This document shows, in pieces, positions 43,857-55,472 of a stretch of 64,000 nucleotides of DNA. Below the pieces are notes generated by a model. That model saw only the letters and a program-made list of their open reading frames with translations. It was not told the origin of the DNA and did not search any database. The translations under genes and the position numbers were made by a program. This stretch comes from Oscheius tipulae (Eukaryota; Nematoda; Chromadorea; Rhabditida; Rhabditidae). The stretch is from assembly GCA_037178975.1 (NCBI GenBank), contig JASJZH010000004.1:11098001-11162000 (forward strand), given 5' to 3'. Each line of letters opens with the position of its first letter. Within the stretch, counting starts at the first letter, position 1.

Positions 43857-45843
43857 ATGTTTGCGGTCAAGACGGCTCTTGGTCTCCTGATCGGAGCTCT
43901 CAACTTCCTGGGACTCAGCTTCACTTTGATTGCTCTCTATGCGGTTTATGTCATCGCTAGAATGTAAGTTGGAGAGCTTCGACTGAAAACAGCAAGTTCA
44001 GGCCCCGAGCCTCCTCGATTTACATCATGGCAGCGACTAATCTGACCATTGATGTGGTCCAACTGCTTCTTGGATTACTGTATCTGGCTCCTTCAATTGT
44101 CATGGACGTAAGCAACAGAGACAGATATTTATCAAACTTTTATGTGTTTCAAGTTCGTAATTCACAAAAGCCTTGAGCTCTTTTCTCACTGTTTTGCTGT
44201 TTTTTCACTAAAAAAGGAGCAAAACTATCCAGATCCCTCTATAACCCGTACCAAAAACAAACTTTTTTGTCAATGATAACCGAACATGGTACCCTCGTCG
44301 GCGAGCTGGCGCCATGCAAAGATGATAACCACTAGGCCACATTGTACTTGCGTCTCACCCGTTCCGTCTCAACGCGCCGCATTACAAGTGTTCCCCGACT
44401 ATAGGCCAACTACCGAAGTAAATGAGGTCTTCGACCCTGTAAAAACAGGCTAAAATGTTTTTGGTTTCCTTTGAAGAGAGCAGCTAGTTTTTATTTTTTT
44501 ACTGGTTTGTTTTTTGACAAGCAGCTCACAGTTTAGACTTACCAGAAAGAGACAGAGCTTGATCATTTTCAACGTTCATCTTTTGTCCTTTCTTTCTCAA
44601 AACCCTAATTGTTTACCCAATTATCCAAGGACGTGGGATTGTGATCCCACTATCAGATGTTACATGTGACACTTCCAAAGAGAGTACACAAACCACTGTC
44701 TGAATAGATTAAAATTGAGCTATGAACAATCAAAAACCTTGAATTTTCAGACCTTCTTCTTTCCTGGAGGTCGTGAAGGAAAACTGACAGTTCTTCTCGG
44801 TTCTGTTTTCATGACCTGCTGGTACTACGGTAGCGTTGCACAAATGCTGGTGGCTTTCAACAGGTTTGTAGTGATTCAAATGCTGGGTATCTACCATTGT
44901 TTAGGCTGATTGTTGTTTGCTTCCCGCGCTACGACTTCTTCACCCCGAAGAGAGTCTTCTTCATGATGATCGGACTCTACCCGCTGGCTCTAACTCTTTC
45001 TGTCACTGCTCAATACCTGCTGCCATGTTGCAAGTGAGTCCTTGTTCTATCTATCTCTGTCTCTGATTCATTTTTTTTAACAAAACCTATTTAGCTTCTC
45101 CTACAACCACATCGTCCTCTCCTATACTTACCTCGAAATCGAAGGTGTTTTCAATTACTCCAACGCCTACATCGATCTCTGGATGAACTCTTTGTCTTCG
45201 GCCACGTGCTTCGCGTGCTATTCAGTGGTGGGTATTGCGTCAATGAGAGCGCAAGATGTGGATTAAAATTTGCAAATGTTGCGATTCTCAGATCATCATC
45301 TACGTGAGGAAGATGAACAGACAGACCGGGGACAGCTTGAATGCTGAGCAAAAGTCGAAGAGGAGAATGAAGGAGTACAGGTGGGAGGAAGGGAGACAGA
45401 GAGACAGAGAAACGGAGAAACTGAAAGAGCGACAGACAGACAGAGAGACCGGGTTTATTCCCATTTCAAATCTTTCAGATACGCCCTCCAATTCTCTGCC
45501 ATCAGTCTTTTCTACCTCTTTTCCTGGGTCTTCTTCCGTATTTTTCCGAAGTACATTACCTCCGAAGACTCTCTCAACTGGTTCGCTGTGATCTCAATCT
45601 GTGTGGCCATCAACTGCAGCGCCAACGCTCTCGTCTACTTGTTCACTAACGTTGAAGCAAGTTTTCCTTTCTCTGTCTTTCTTAAACAAAATTCAGGTTC
45701 AAAATGTCGTGAAGAACAAGTTCTTGGGGGGAGAAAGCATCAACATGATCAGTCATCAATCTCATCATTCAAATACTGGAACAGAAAAGAAGACAACTGA
45801 ACACAAACTTACTACTGATACCGCGGCTATTAGTCAGCATTAA
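43857..45843 (+). CDS. Seven-transmembrane chemoreceptor (Srx-like)
   Basis: ATG 43857 opens directly into span 1 (KTALGLLIGALNFLGLSFTL). Then come SSIYIMAATNLTIDVVQLLL (near 44015), WYYGSVAQMLVAFNRLIVVC (44820-44920; AFNR is the family's DRY-equivalent), FMMIGLYPLALTLSVTAQYL (near 44960), WMNSLSSATCFACYSV with IIIYVRKMN (45180-45320), LQFSAISLFYLFSWVFFRIF (near 45490), and FAVISICVAINCSANALVYL (near 45583). The tail has a His/Thr-rich end at TAA 45841-45843. About nine exons. The intron 44108-44750 contains a full copy of the tRNA-like repeat. The AFNR-P motif and the last span fit Srx, but Srw or Srsx are not excluded. Confidence 0.75.
44265..44525 (-). repeat. Dispersed repeat with tRNA-like A/B-box module, copy 2
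   Basis: Shares ACCCTCGTCGGCG, GATAACCACTAGGCCA, TTGCGTCTCACCCGTTCCG, TTCGACCCTGTGAAAA-like and GAGAGCAGCTAG blocks with the copies at 23055 and 54930. On the minus strand the A-box reads TGGCCTAGTGGTTATCATC, the best-preserved of the window. Confidence 0.75.
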
Positions 45844-46330
45844 ATGGTATACACTTGATTGTCCTCTCGGCACATTGTACATATAAAAAGGGCCTTGTAT
45901 TCACAAAAATCTTTTGTATATTCGGTCAAAAATACGATAAAGTTTTGGTATAAAACTTTTTCATCTATTCTGTTTGCATAAGATAACACAACACTATAAG
46001 GGAGTCGATTCTTCTCCCAGAGCAGCTACCTGATTGTGATCCTGACGTCCAAGACCTCTGCGAGCAACAGCTACGGACCGCTATCTCTCAAAGTCTAGAC
46101 GACTTGGTAGACCTGAAGACAGGGACAGAGAGACCTAGAAAGACGGAGATGTATATATCACAAAACTTTGCTATCTGTTCGGACAAAGTAAACAACGTCG
46201 AACCTGCTTATTCACACTTAGTAACCTTTCCCATGCTTTTCCGCCTGATCACGTCCGTCCAAAGAAGAGGGTAGAAAAAGTGTGACCTGGGCTCATTCAT
46301 GTACACACGACTTTTCTTTCTGCAAAGAAA
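45844..46330. other. Intergenic, 490 bp
   Basis: Between two same-strand chemoreceptors. It carries a TATA-like CATATAAAAAG at 45889-45899 and a short AGAGAC tract. No gene seen. Confidence 0.4.
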
Positions 46331-48307
46331 ATGGATAGTTCATGTATCCGAGATGACGGTTTAACCAAATCCTTCTTCTGGACAATGCATTTGACTCTCA
46401 TCATCAGCTTGCCTATCAATGCCTTGGGAATCTTCTGTGTGGCTTTCAAGTCGCCGAACTATATGCAACGCTACAAATGGTGTGTTTTACACCACATGTT
46501 CTGGGTCCTGGTGCTAGATATTCATATAACTACCCTCGTGATACCAGATTTCTTGTTCCCACTACCCGCTGTCCACGTACTGGGTCTACTGCTTAAGATA
46601 TTTCCAATGAAACTGGTCGCAGTTATTGGGATTTCGTCTGCAGGCTGTGAGTTTTGGATTGTGTCTCCAATATTGACGGCGTCTAGCTCTGGTAGCCACA
46701 CTTTTACACCTTTTCGTCTACCGACATCAGGCCATAATTCCACAATATCACCGTCGGCATATGTCAAAGCCTGTTCGTTACGGGCTCTTGACCTTCATTT
46801 ACCTCTACTTTTCTGGATGTTCTTTACCTATCTTGTTCATAATTCCGGATGAACAAGCTAAAGCTAAACGGGAAATGATTGTGGTAAGTGAGGCGGAGAC
46901 AGACTTTGCCAAGTTATCGGTTTGTATTTTACGAATCCTAGAGATGTGTTTCTGCAACACAAATATGGGCAAGAGACCCCCAGAAACGTAATCAAAATCC
47001 TTGAAAACCAGCATAAAAAAAAGTTGTTTTTTTTCGGTGACCCGCCACGATTTGCGCACCAACAAAAAGCCAATTTTTTTGTAATTCTTAAATTAAAAGT
47101 TGAATTTGCGTGTGTTTTCAGTTTTTTTTTGTAATTCCCACCTCATTTTCGAAATCTGCGTGTGTAAATACCTACATGACGCCAAACATGGGTGAAAAAC
47201 CATGGTTTACAGAGCGCAGGAGCGTCTCCGGCTGGAAAATAACCGTTTGAAGCTCAGTTCGCCTAAATGTTGGGATTTTCACGCAATTTTGGTGACAAGG
47301 TTTTTACATGCCTAGAATACGATAACACTGACAGGAAAGTAAAAAGATGTTGCAAAAATGATGAAAAATGGAAAATGGTAACATTTCATCTTCGCGCGCC
47401 GGATCTCAGCTGAGGTGCCGCTATTCGTTGGAAATGAACTATACGTTCTAATCTTTGAGGTAATCGCAGCTCTGATCCTGCGAAAGCGAGGTCGACAATT
47501 TTTGGAAAGTTCTTCCTTGAAGAGGGCAGCTAGAATCACATGTCTTAGGGTTTTCTGACTATCAGTATGTTAGAAAGCTAAGAACAAGGAACAAGACGGT
47601 ATGGAAAACGCAAAAGACGAGACAGTACGGTAGCTGAGAGATAGTTATAAAGAATTATCATACATCACAAACCTGGCCGAAATGTTCGGCGGGGTCAAGG
47701 GCGGCCTCTCGAGTACACCTTATCTGGCCAGGCTTGTGCTCTCTGAAGAATTACTAACCTTACAATCATCCAGAACCAATGCGCTCCAAAGGAGTTCTTC
47801 CACGAGGAAACTGCCATAATCCAATCCGAAAACACTCTCTTCATGTACATTTACATGCTCGTTTTTGTATTTCTTGGTGCTTCTCTGGGAGCCGGACTCA
47901 TGCTTGACGCTTTCTACTTCCTCAACAGTTCAATGTCCCAACTTTCCCATCAGGTCAAAGAGCTACATGTGACTGCTCTTCGAATGCTGATTATTCAGGT
48001 GAGTGGAGCCGAAGAAAAAGAGAATGAGTTCTTTGCAGGTTTCGATTCCCGCGCTATTCCTAGCCACCCCGATGACGGTTCTGCTAATTGGTAGTATTTT
48101 TGGCTACGCTGGACAGGGTGGGAAGCTTTTTTTCAAGTGAATAATACAAGTTTAGTTGTGACTTACGCGGTAATGCAAATTGTGGCCTTCCACGGGACTA
48201 TAGGCACCATTGTCATGATCCTGATGAGCCCATCGTATCGAAAATTTGTCTTCAAACAACAGGATAGCAGTAAAACAGGTACAAGACGATCTATAGCCAT
48301 CTCTTGA
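46331..48307 (+). CDS. Seven-transmembrane chemoreceptor (Srh-like)
   Basis: Exon 1 (46331-46646) gives span 1 (LTLIISLPINALGIFCVAFK), then the Srh/Sri hallmark KSPNYMQRYKWCVLHHMFWV and IPDFLFPLPAVHVLGLLLK. A 41-bp intron at GCT|GTGAGT joins SSAG to LVATLLHLFVYRHQAIIP, then RYGLLTFIYLYFSGCSLPIL. A long intron (about 46884-47772) holds a repeat. Later exons: FMYIYMLVFVFLGASLGAGL (near 47845), LHVTALRMLIIQVSIPALFL across a splice (near 47997/48040), and VVTYAVMQIVAFHGTIGTIV (near 48155), ending SPSYRKFVFKQQDSSKTG at TGA 48305-48307. HGTxGTIVMILMSPSYR matches the final span of Srh receptors. Confidence 0.8.
46965..47560 (-). repeat. Dispersed repeat with tRNA-like module, diverged or composite copy 3
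   Basis: The left part shares CCCCAGAAACGTAATCAAAATCC...AAAAAGTTG with copies 1 and 4. The right part shares CTTTGAGGTAATCGCAGCTCTG and GAGGGCAGCTAGAATC. The middle is unlike the family and may be a nested insertion. It lies in the long intron of the Srh-like gene. Confidence 0.55.
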
Positions 48308-48820
48308 TTGTTACTTTAAGTCTCTTTTATGAAAAGACTGAATTCTCCGTTGCAAGTTGTTTCACAAAAGTATTCTGTTCAGCGTGATGAACCGCTAATT
48401 TTAAAGCGAACCTCAAGTGTTACCACGTTTGTATTTCACGGGGTAACACTTGACGCTCGCTTGAACTTGTGCAAGTATGATACCTAAAGTAACTTTGCTG
48501 GTAACATTTCTCTTTTTAACAGAACTTTTGCAGTAAGGATCACACCCGTGACGACTATGACGTTGATGCGTGAAGAGCTTAGACGATTTTGACCATCAAT
48601 AAAAATATTGACTTCCTCTTCCTTCAAAGGATCTTCTTAAAAAAAAAAAGCAACAACTCACTTCAAGAGTCTCCAAGTCTTTCCGAACGTTTCCGAAAAA
48701 AGACCGCTATGAAAAGTAGCTGCGCAATAAGTTTTGGTAATATATCCAACGAAAGTCCTTTATTAGTACTTTTCAAACTCAGGAACATTTGAAAACAAAT
48801 AAGAAACGTTTTCATTTTGT
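48308..48820. other. Convergent intergenic region
   Basis: Between the Srh-like gene (+) and the C6/DUF281 gene (-). It contains a hairpin: 48406-48424 pairs with 48442-48460 over about 19 bases with a few mismatches. No gene seen. Confidence 0.45.
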
Positions 48821-49570
48821 TTAGCAAGGAATTGTGTTGAATTGACCACAAGATACAGCGGTAACTACGGGTCTTGCAAGATCTCCAGTATCGACCCATT
48901 GGTTGTTCATGCACACGATTGATGGCATTTGGAGTGTTTTGCAGTTTTGAAACTCTCCCGTTCTTGTCTAAAAGTTGGAGTAAGAAATTGGAAGTTCTCT
49001 GAATGAATCTCACCGAAGGGCCTCCCTCGATCAAAAAACTACCATCCCCTACGGTTGAGCAAGTAATAGTCGTCACGGTACAGCCATCGACTTTGTTAAA
49101 CTGGACGTCAATCATTGCTCGAGTGGGATTGAAAGCAGGGTCTCCGTAGTCAGAGAGGGGTCCATCCGTTGTGAAGACACCCTCTCCAGTGGTTGCACAG
49201 GTACATGCTAAACAAAATTAATTTCGAGACTGAGAAAAAATATACTGTTTGTTGTCGTGGTTGTAGTGGTGGTAGTACTCGTAGTAGTGGTTTCTACAGC
49301 TCCTTCAGAGCCTCCGAAAGCTGGTGGATCAGCTGTGGTGACAGAAGAGCTAAAGTCTCTGTCTCTTTGTCGCTTTGTCTCTCTCTGTCTCTATGTCTCT
49401 TACTTTGCCTCTGTCTCTCTGTTACTTACGCGGTAGTGACTGCCAAGCCGTTTCTGAAAAAGTGAGTTGCTGATACAGTTTTTTAAAACCGACCCCGCTG
49501 TAGCGATACAACTCTGTCCATATTGAACAGACAAAGAGGCAATCAAAAGGCAAAAAAGCGAAACTGCCAT
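48821..49570 (-). CDS. Secreted C6/DUF281-type protein with Thr-rich linker
   Basis: Five or so minus-strand exons. ATG 49568-49570 gives a signal peptide (MAVSLFCLLIASLSVQYGQS). A linker exon contains SSVTTADPPAFGGSEGAVE and a run of threonines (49250-49340). The domain follows: CTCATTGEGVFTTDGPLSDY (near 49190), DVQFNKVDGCTVTTITCSTV (near 49090), and, after a short intron, FQNCKTLQMPSIVCMNNQWV (near 48950), VSCGQFNTIPC at the stop (48821-48823). The C-x-C start, two CxxxxxTC-type pairs and NGQW-like turn (NNQW) are the C6 pattern common in nematode secreted proteins. The Thr-rich linker is a likely O-glycosylation site. Exact intron edges in the first exon are uncertain. Function of the C6 domain is unknown. 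Confidence 0.7.
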
Positions 49571-49724
49571 TCTCTGGCCTAGCACGGATTAGATCTCCCT
49601 TTACCCGTCAATCCCGAGCGGGAAAAACTGGAAAAAGCGGCTCGGGCAACAAACGCAGGTGAAAAATCGGATATCTGTTTAAGATCATCGAACCGGCCAG
49701 CTCTTTTATTCTTAGATGTTCGGT

Positions 49725-52387
49725 TCAAATCACTCCCAGCTTCTTGCCAATTTCTCCGAAAGCGTTCACAGCAGTGTCAATGTGCTCTTCTGTGTGGGCA
49801 GCAGAGATCTGAAACTGCTTTGGAACCCAATACCGTAATTTTGAACACCTGAACTCGAATTCTGGCCTTCTCCTTAGGAACCACAGGATAGCTGAAACCA
49901 ACCACGTAGATCCCTTTCTTCAACATTTCATCGGCCATGGTCGAGGCCATCCGGGCATCTCCCAAAAGGACAGGACAGATGGGATGAGTGGGGTCATTTC
50001 CAAGGACAGTGTAGCCAAGATCTGCCATTTTGTTGCGGAATCGGGAGACATTGGATTGAAGAGAACCGATGAAAGAGGGGTCGTTCATCAGCATGTCGAA
50101 GACTTTGATGCTGGAGCCGACAATACTGGGAGCAAGCGAGTTGGAGAAGAGATAGGGACGGGAACGCTGGCGGAGAAGGTCGATCAACTGCTTGGGGCCT
50201 GAAAGATTGAGGACTGAGAGAGACAGACACTTCTCTGACTTTTCCATGTTTTCTGCTTGTAAATTACGAACTTCTAGAGCTTTCCCACTGTTTCAGCAAA
50301 GCACCTTTGACATTACGTCGTAAGCTTCAAGATAATCGTAATTTCCGGCTCTGTGAAAACAGAAGCTAGACAGTTTTAGGGAAGCTCCTCCTTTAGAAGA
50401 GCAGTCAAAGTTTGGTCTTTTTCAGTTGGCTTACCAGTAGTATATCCTCCCATAGCTCCTCCTAGAGCCTTTCCCAGGGTTGAGTTCAGTACATCGATCT
50501 TTCCCTTCAGTCCCAGAGCCTCCTCCGTCCCTCTTCCAGTCTTCCCAAAGAATCCAGTAGCATGACATTCGTCCACGAATAGTAGAGCCTTGTACTTTTC
50601 AGCCAAGAAGCTGATATCCTTCAGTGGGGCCACGTCACCATCCATCGAGAAGACGCCATCGGTAACGACAACTCGATGACGACTACCTGCAATGTTTGTG
50701 CTTCTGTACAGTTGTTATTCCAATCTGAAAGACGGATGTGCAAACATGGAGAGTCGATAAAAAGAAGCAAACCCACTTTGGGCTTCTTTGAGCTTCTGCT
50801 CCAGGTCTTCCATATCCATGTGCTTGTAGCGAAGACGTTTTCCCTTAGAGAGACGAATTCCGTCTATAATGGAAGCGTGGTTGAGCTCGTCGGAGATTAT
50901 AGTGTCTTGTTCTCCTAAAATTCTGATTTTAGATGTTTCCACTGATTCTGTTTGTTATGGGAAGTGTCGTCTGCCAAGGCATTGGTTTCGTGTCAAATCC
51001 AGAGCTTGCCCCGAAAGTCGAGAATGGGAACATGACCACCAGTCAAGAATCTTCTGGAACTAATGATACTACGACTGTCACACCTACTGATGCCAATGGT
51101 ACTACAAATGCAAAACCGGAAGAGGTAACACATTGGTTCTGTCTCTCTGCCTCTGCTGTTTTTCTGCCTCTCTGTATTGCTATCTCTCTCACTCCCAAAC
51201 TCTAGCCCTGTGTCGACCTGGAACCTGACTGTTCAAAATATCTGGAAACTTTCTGCAAGGACCAAAACTACATCGGATTGATGGCCACTCGCTGTGCCAA
51301 AACTTGTAATCTCTGTTGCATAGACAAGTTTTCAAAGTACGTTATGCCTCCTTCCCTCTTCAAAATTTCAGTTGCAAAACCTGGGGCAAGAACGGCTTCT
51401 GCAAAAGTGTATTCTACGACGATAAGGCAAAGAAAATGTGCAGTGAAACTTGTGGGTTCTGTGATCCGGAAAAGTAGAGGGAAGGCCTACCTGCCATCAC
51501 TTCAAAGACTCCTGCATTGGCATCAAAACAGGCTGCGTAGAGAATCGAATCATCGGTTCCGTGAAACTAAATAAAGTTTTTTAATGGATTGTTTCTAACA
51601 AACTTGAGCAATCTTCTTTTCCAACTGCTTGTGAATGTCCTGAGTACCGCAGATGAATCGGACCGAGGAGAGACCAGCTCCATGAGAGTCTAAGGCTGCT
51701 TTTCCGGCGGCAATCACCTGAAACCAGGTATTTAAACTGTCAGTCATCAGGTGCATCGTGACTATTAACTTGTACAACACGGAAACTTATCGACATTCCA
51801 ATGTAAGCATACTTTCTTGTTTTCTAAGCATACCTGGGAGGGGGCTCGAGCTCTTGGTTTTACTAGACAAGACAAAACATCCAACAAGGAAAGAGACGGG
51901 CAGTTTTCCGCAACTTTCTCGTCGTTTGTTTGAGTTTGCAGCCACACACATAGTATTTATTCCCTTCTCTATGTACGAATCAGGGTATTAGAACTCGAAT
52001 GTGGGGGAACGAAATAATGTTTTAAAAGTCCAAATATATGTCCTAAGGCTTCTAATTGATTCCCTATAGCGATCACGCTTATATAAGCCCCATGTGAACA
52101 ATAAAAGGCATGATTTGTCTTTGTACTCACCTTTGGATGACTTGAAAGTCCCAAATAGTTGTTTGCACAAAAGTTCAGCACTTTCTTATCCGATCCTGAC
52201 ACTTTAACCAGGACATCTTGTCTTCTCTCAATGACGCGTTCGTTTTTGAAAGTTCCTGCGTCCTGGAAATCTGCTCAAAGAATCTTATCTTACTAATTAC
52301 CTTAATTGACTCGAGCTCTCCGTTGAGATAAGAGACGAATTGAGACCGTGCCGAGGAGTATGGGCGAGGAAAATGGTGTGAGAGCAT
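49725..52387 (-). CDS. gcat: Glycine C-acetyltransferase (2-amino-3-ketobutyrate CoA ligase), mitochondrial
   Basis: PLP enzyme of threonine breakdown: 2-amino-3-oxobutyrate plus CoA gives glycine plus acetyl-CoA. ATG 52387 begins a basic presequence ([20 protein letters not shown]), as expected for mitochondrial import. Exons continue with [19 protein letters not shown] (near 52250), [16 protein letters not shown] (near 52160), [20 protein letters not shown] (near 51675), [20 protein letters not shown] (51491-51555), [20 protein letters not shown] (near 50900), [20 protein letters not shown] (near 50640), [20 protein letters not shown] (near 50570), [19 protein letters not shown] with the PLP Lys (near 50470), [20 protein letters not shown] (near 50160) and [16 protein letters not shown] (near 49880). 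It ends GKKLGVI at TGA 49725-49727. All catalytic motifs are intact. One intron (about 50920-51490) contains a complete ShKT gene on the other strand, and another has a repeat fragment. Confidence 0.95.
50315..50430 (-). repeat. Fragment of the dispersed tRNA-like repeat
   Basis: Shares GTAAGCTTCAAGATAATCGTAA, CGGCTCTGTGAAAACAG and AGAAGAGCAG with the right-hand part of the family. It is intronic in gcat. Confidence 0.55.
50933..51477 (+). CDS. Secreted ShKT-domain protein nested in a gcat intron
   Basis: The ATG at 50933 gives a signal peptide ([19 protein letters not shown]), followed by an Asn/Thr-rich linker ([20 protein letters not shown]) with many possible glycosylation sites. After an intron (about 51126-51206) a first ShKT domain reads [17 protein letters not shown]...[10 protein letters not shown] (51207-51320). 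After a 35-bp intron the second reads [20 protein letters not shown] and [11 protein letters not shown], stopping at TAG 51475-51477. Both have the six-Cys spacing and the final C-x3-C-x2-C of the family. The gene lies inside an intron of gcat on the opposite strand; its stop is only 14 bases from the next gcat exon (51491). TTTTAG just before the ATG could be a spliced-leader acceptor. Confidence 0.85.
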
Positions 52388-52640
52388 CCTAGAAATGGAG
52401 TTTTGTACGTGAAAAGGATGGCAGAGAGAGTGAGAGATTGATTCGATTAGAAACTGCCGGCTAGAGTGCGGGGGACGACCGTCATTACAATCGAGAAGGG
52501 AAGAGATGGACAGGAATGATAACCCCCACGCGTATTTGGAGATTTTGGTGTAATACACGTGTGGAAGACATAGACAGACAAAGAGACAGAACCGTTTTCA
52601 ATTTTTCCCATACATTCAGCTAGTAATTTATGAAAACCTA

Positions 52641-52652
52641 TAGCTATTTTCA
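52641..52652. repeat. Left target-site duplication of the LINE
   Basis: TAGCTATTTTCA, identical to 54893-54904 on the other side of the element. Confidence 0.8.
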
Positions 52653-54892
52653 GCTTCAGCATCTAGCAACAAAGAATCCCAAAAGGCTCTGGACGTGGCG
52701 AAGCCCTAATGGTTCTACTCGGAACCAAATTGACTTCATTGCTGCCAGAAGGTCTCTTCCCGTCAAAGATGTCCAAGTACTCAACAAAGTAGACTACAAC
52801 TCCGATCACAGAATGCTAAGGATGCTGTTTTGGAGGAAATGTCCGATGAAAGCCAAACGAAAGCAGAATCGGAAGCACAATCTTCATCTAGTTCCTGCAC
52901 AGTTCAAGGAAAATCTTCTCATACTTGGAAATGCAGAAGAAAGAAACCTGGACAGTGTCATAAGTGTTGAAAGACAGTACGAGGAGCTGAAGAAGAAGTT
53001 GAAGAATGCCGCGCGGAATGCAATGAGGATAGACACGCTGCCGCCAAAAGTTTCGGCTGCAACAAAGGCTATACTCTCGGCGAGACGGATGGCTAGAGAC
53101 GACAACACGGCAAACGGAAGGATCTCATACTCTACTCTCTCCCAACAGGCAAGAAGAATGATACGAGACGACCTGACAGCGAGGAAAGAGGAAGTCCTGA
53201 GGAGGACAGTTGAGAAAGGAAAGAGCGTGAGGAATGCAGTCTGGTCCATACGAACAACAAGAAAGAGGATGCTGGCAGCCAAATCGAACACCAACGATTA
53301 CTCGCAGAAGGCAACCGTCGACAGGTTCAAGAACTTCTTCGACAACTTATACTCCGCACAAGCCAGGCCAGCAGATATTCGCGAATTTGAAGATCTTCCG
53401 CCATTCGAGCCTGATGAAGTAATCAACGCTATCTGTCAACTAAGAAGAGCTGGGGCTGGATCAGACGGACTCACGCCTGCCATGCTGTTCCATGCTAAGG
53501 AAGAGGCTGGAACAATTATCTGCAACATTCTGAATCACTTGGTGAATGGAGGAGAAGTTCCTAGAGGGATCACGGAAGCAATCGTAACTCTACTCCACAA
53601 ATCGGGCGACTCAGAGGATCCAGCAAACTTTCGACCGATATGCCTGCTTCAATCATGTGCCAAAGTTCTATCCCGAGTACTCATGAGACGAATGGAAACG
53701 TGTTTGGAAGAGCAAGCAGACGATTGGCAAACAGGCTTTCGCAGAGGATACTCGACGCTGGACAACATACACTCTGTCAAGGAGATCATCGAAAAAAGCT
53801 CAGAACATAACCTCAAACTATGCCTAGGATTCATCGACTCCAAAAAAGCCTTCGATACTATCAGCTGGCAGTCTACATGGAATGCTCTAACAGAGATGGG
53901 GGTTCATTCTTCTCTGATCCAACTTCTGCAACGTCTATACCAATCCGGATCTACATACCTTCTGGTCAACGGCAGTCGAGTCCCAATTGATGTGAAAAGA
54001 GGAGTACGTCAAGGAGACGTACTCAGTCCGAAACTTTTCAACGCCACTCTGAGCTATGCCATCAACAGGATCAACTGGGAAGACGAAGGGATCAGAATCA
54101 ACGGGCAACATCTCCATACTTTGGGATACGCTGACGACATCGTGCTGTTCTCTAGAAGCCGACCAGGAATGGAAAGAATGCTACATAAGTTGATTGGAGC
54201 ATTGGGCTCAGTAGGTCTCGAAATTAACACCAAAAAGACCGTACTTCTTTCCAACATCGTGAACAAAACCCCAATAATCATCAACGGATCCAATATCAGC
54301 TTTGTGGATAACTTCGTTTTCCTTGGATCACAGATCTCCATTCCACTGGACGATTCTGAAGAGGTCAAACGAAAAATGGGACAGGCGTTTGGTGCCTTCA
54401 ACAAGATCTCCAACCTCCTGACATGCAGACAGCTGACCATGAAGAAAAGAAAATTACTCTTCGATTCATGCGTTACTCCTGTAGCTCTCTACGCAGCAGA
54501 AACATGGACACTGAAGGAATCGGACAAGAGATACATCGAAGTAAGCCAAAGACGGATGGAAAGAAGAATACTACGAATCACTTCTCTTGACAGATGGCAG
54601 AATGAGAGGATAAGAACAAGAACAAAGTTGGTGGACTGGAGAAAGAGGATACTTTGTCTCAAGATGACCTGGGCGGAAAAGATAACACAGATGAACGGGA
54701 ACAGATGGGCCAGGACTATTACCGAATGGACACCACTTGAAGGCAAAAGATCTAGAGGCGGGAGGCGTCAACGATGGGAAGACGACATTCGAGAGTTAGC
54801 GGGTACGAACTGGTGGCACCGAGATGCCGAAGAATGGAAAATCTTGAGATCTACGCTAGTCACATAGACTTGAAAAACGTAAATAAATAAAA
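52653..54892 (+). mobile_element. 5'-truncated non-LTR retrotransposon (RTE/CR1-type LINE)
   Basis: One long reading frame (to TAA-type stop at 54867) begins inside the C-terminal part of an APE-type endonuclease (LWTWRSPNGSTRNQIDFIAA) and runs through a full reverse transcriptase. RT blocks are visible: RPICLLQSCAKVLSRVLMRR (near 53640), FRRGYSTLDNIHSVKEIIEK (near 53740), GVRQGDVLSPKLFN (near 54005), and the catalytic GYADDIVLF (near 54125). The C-terminal domain has RRGGRRQRWEDDIR-like residues. The frame has no internal stop. The 12 bases TAGCTATTTTCA flank it as a perfect direct repeat (52641-52652 and 54893-54904), so this is the target-site duplication and the copy was truncated at the 5' end on insertion. 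The first eight or so residues of the apparent ORF are host DNA. The element is not autonomous; its RT looks intact. Confidence 0.9.
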
Positions 54893-54904
54893 TAGCTATT
54901 TTCA
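54893..54904. repeat. Right target-site duplication of the LINE
   Basis: TAGCTATTTTCA follows the AAATAAATAAAA tail of the LINE. Confidence 0.8.
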
Positions 54905-54929
54905 CCATTCTAGAAACACGAAACGTGGC

Positions 54930-55215
54930 CACAGTTTCCCAGTAGCATAATCAGGTATTCCGAAAATCCTTTGGAATCAAAAACAGAAACTTTTTGTCGG
55001 CGGGATCCGAAGCAGGAACCCTCGCCGGCGTGTTGGTATCCAGCAAATATAAGCACTAGGCCATTGGCTACTTGCGTCTCAGCCGAACCGTTTTGGCGCA
55101 TCGGATTTTTCGGGTTCCAAGAACATGGAACAGTTCCGACTTTACGTCCATACTTTGAGGTAATCGTAATCACGGTCTAGTGAAGACGGAGGTTAGGCAA
55201 TTTTTGAAAATCTAT
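54930..55215 (-). repeat. Dispersed repeat with tRNA-like A/B-box module, copy 4
   Basis: The minus strand shows ATGGCCTAGTGCTTATATTT (A-box-like) then GGTTCCTGCTTCGGATCCCG (B-box-like). The outer blocks (AACCCTCGCCGGCGTG, CACTAGGCCATTGGC, CTTGCGTCTCAGCCG, TACTTTGAGGTAATCGTAAT) match copies 1, 2 and 5. It is intergenic, directly beside the LINE. Confidence 0.75.
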
Positions 55216-55472
55216 CGTTTGTGGAGAGGAACAAAACAGCTTGGTGCTATCCCCGTGACTTCTTTTCCTGTCTCGCATTCCCCATTCATAAGTTTCTCTC
55301 GTCGCTCGTCAGACAAGCGAACTCATCATCATCCGCCAGCCATTAATGTGTCTGTGGTCAGTTTACCCCGCAACTGCGTAGAAACTCATTACGACTCGAT
55401 TGTACCCATTATCACGACTGTTTTCAAGATTCTTAAATGTTGTTTCGCTAAAAAAAAATTCCACTTTTGCAG

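Noticed and set aside
51478-51570. A third ShKT-like stretch ([15 protein letters not shown]) after the ShKT gene stop
   Set aside because: It is the reverse complement of the gcat exon encoding [17 protein letters not shown] (51491-51555); the cysteines are a by-product of that coding sequence.
52884-54771. Minus-strand open frames within the LINE
   Set aside because: Shadows of the reverse-transcriptase reading frame.
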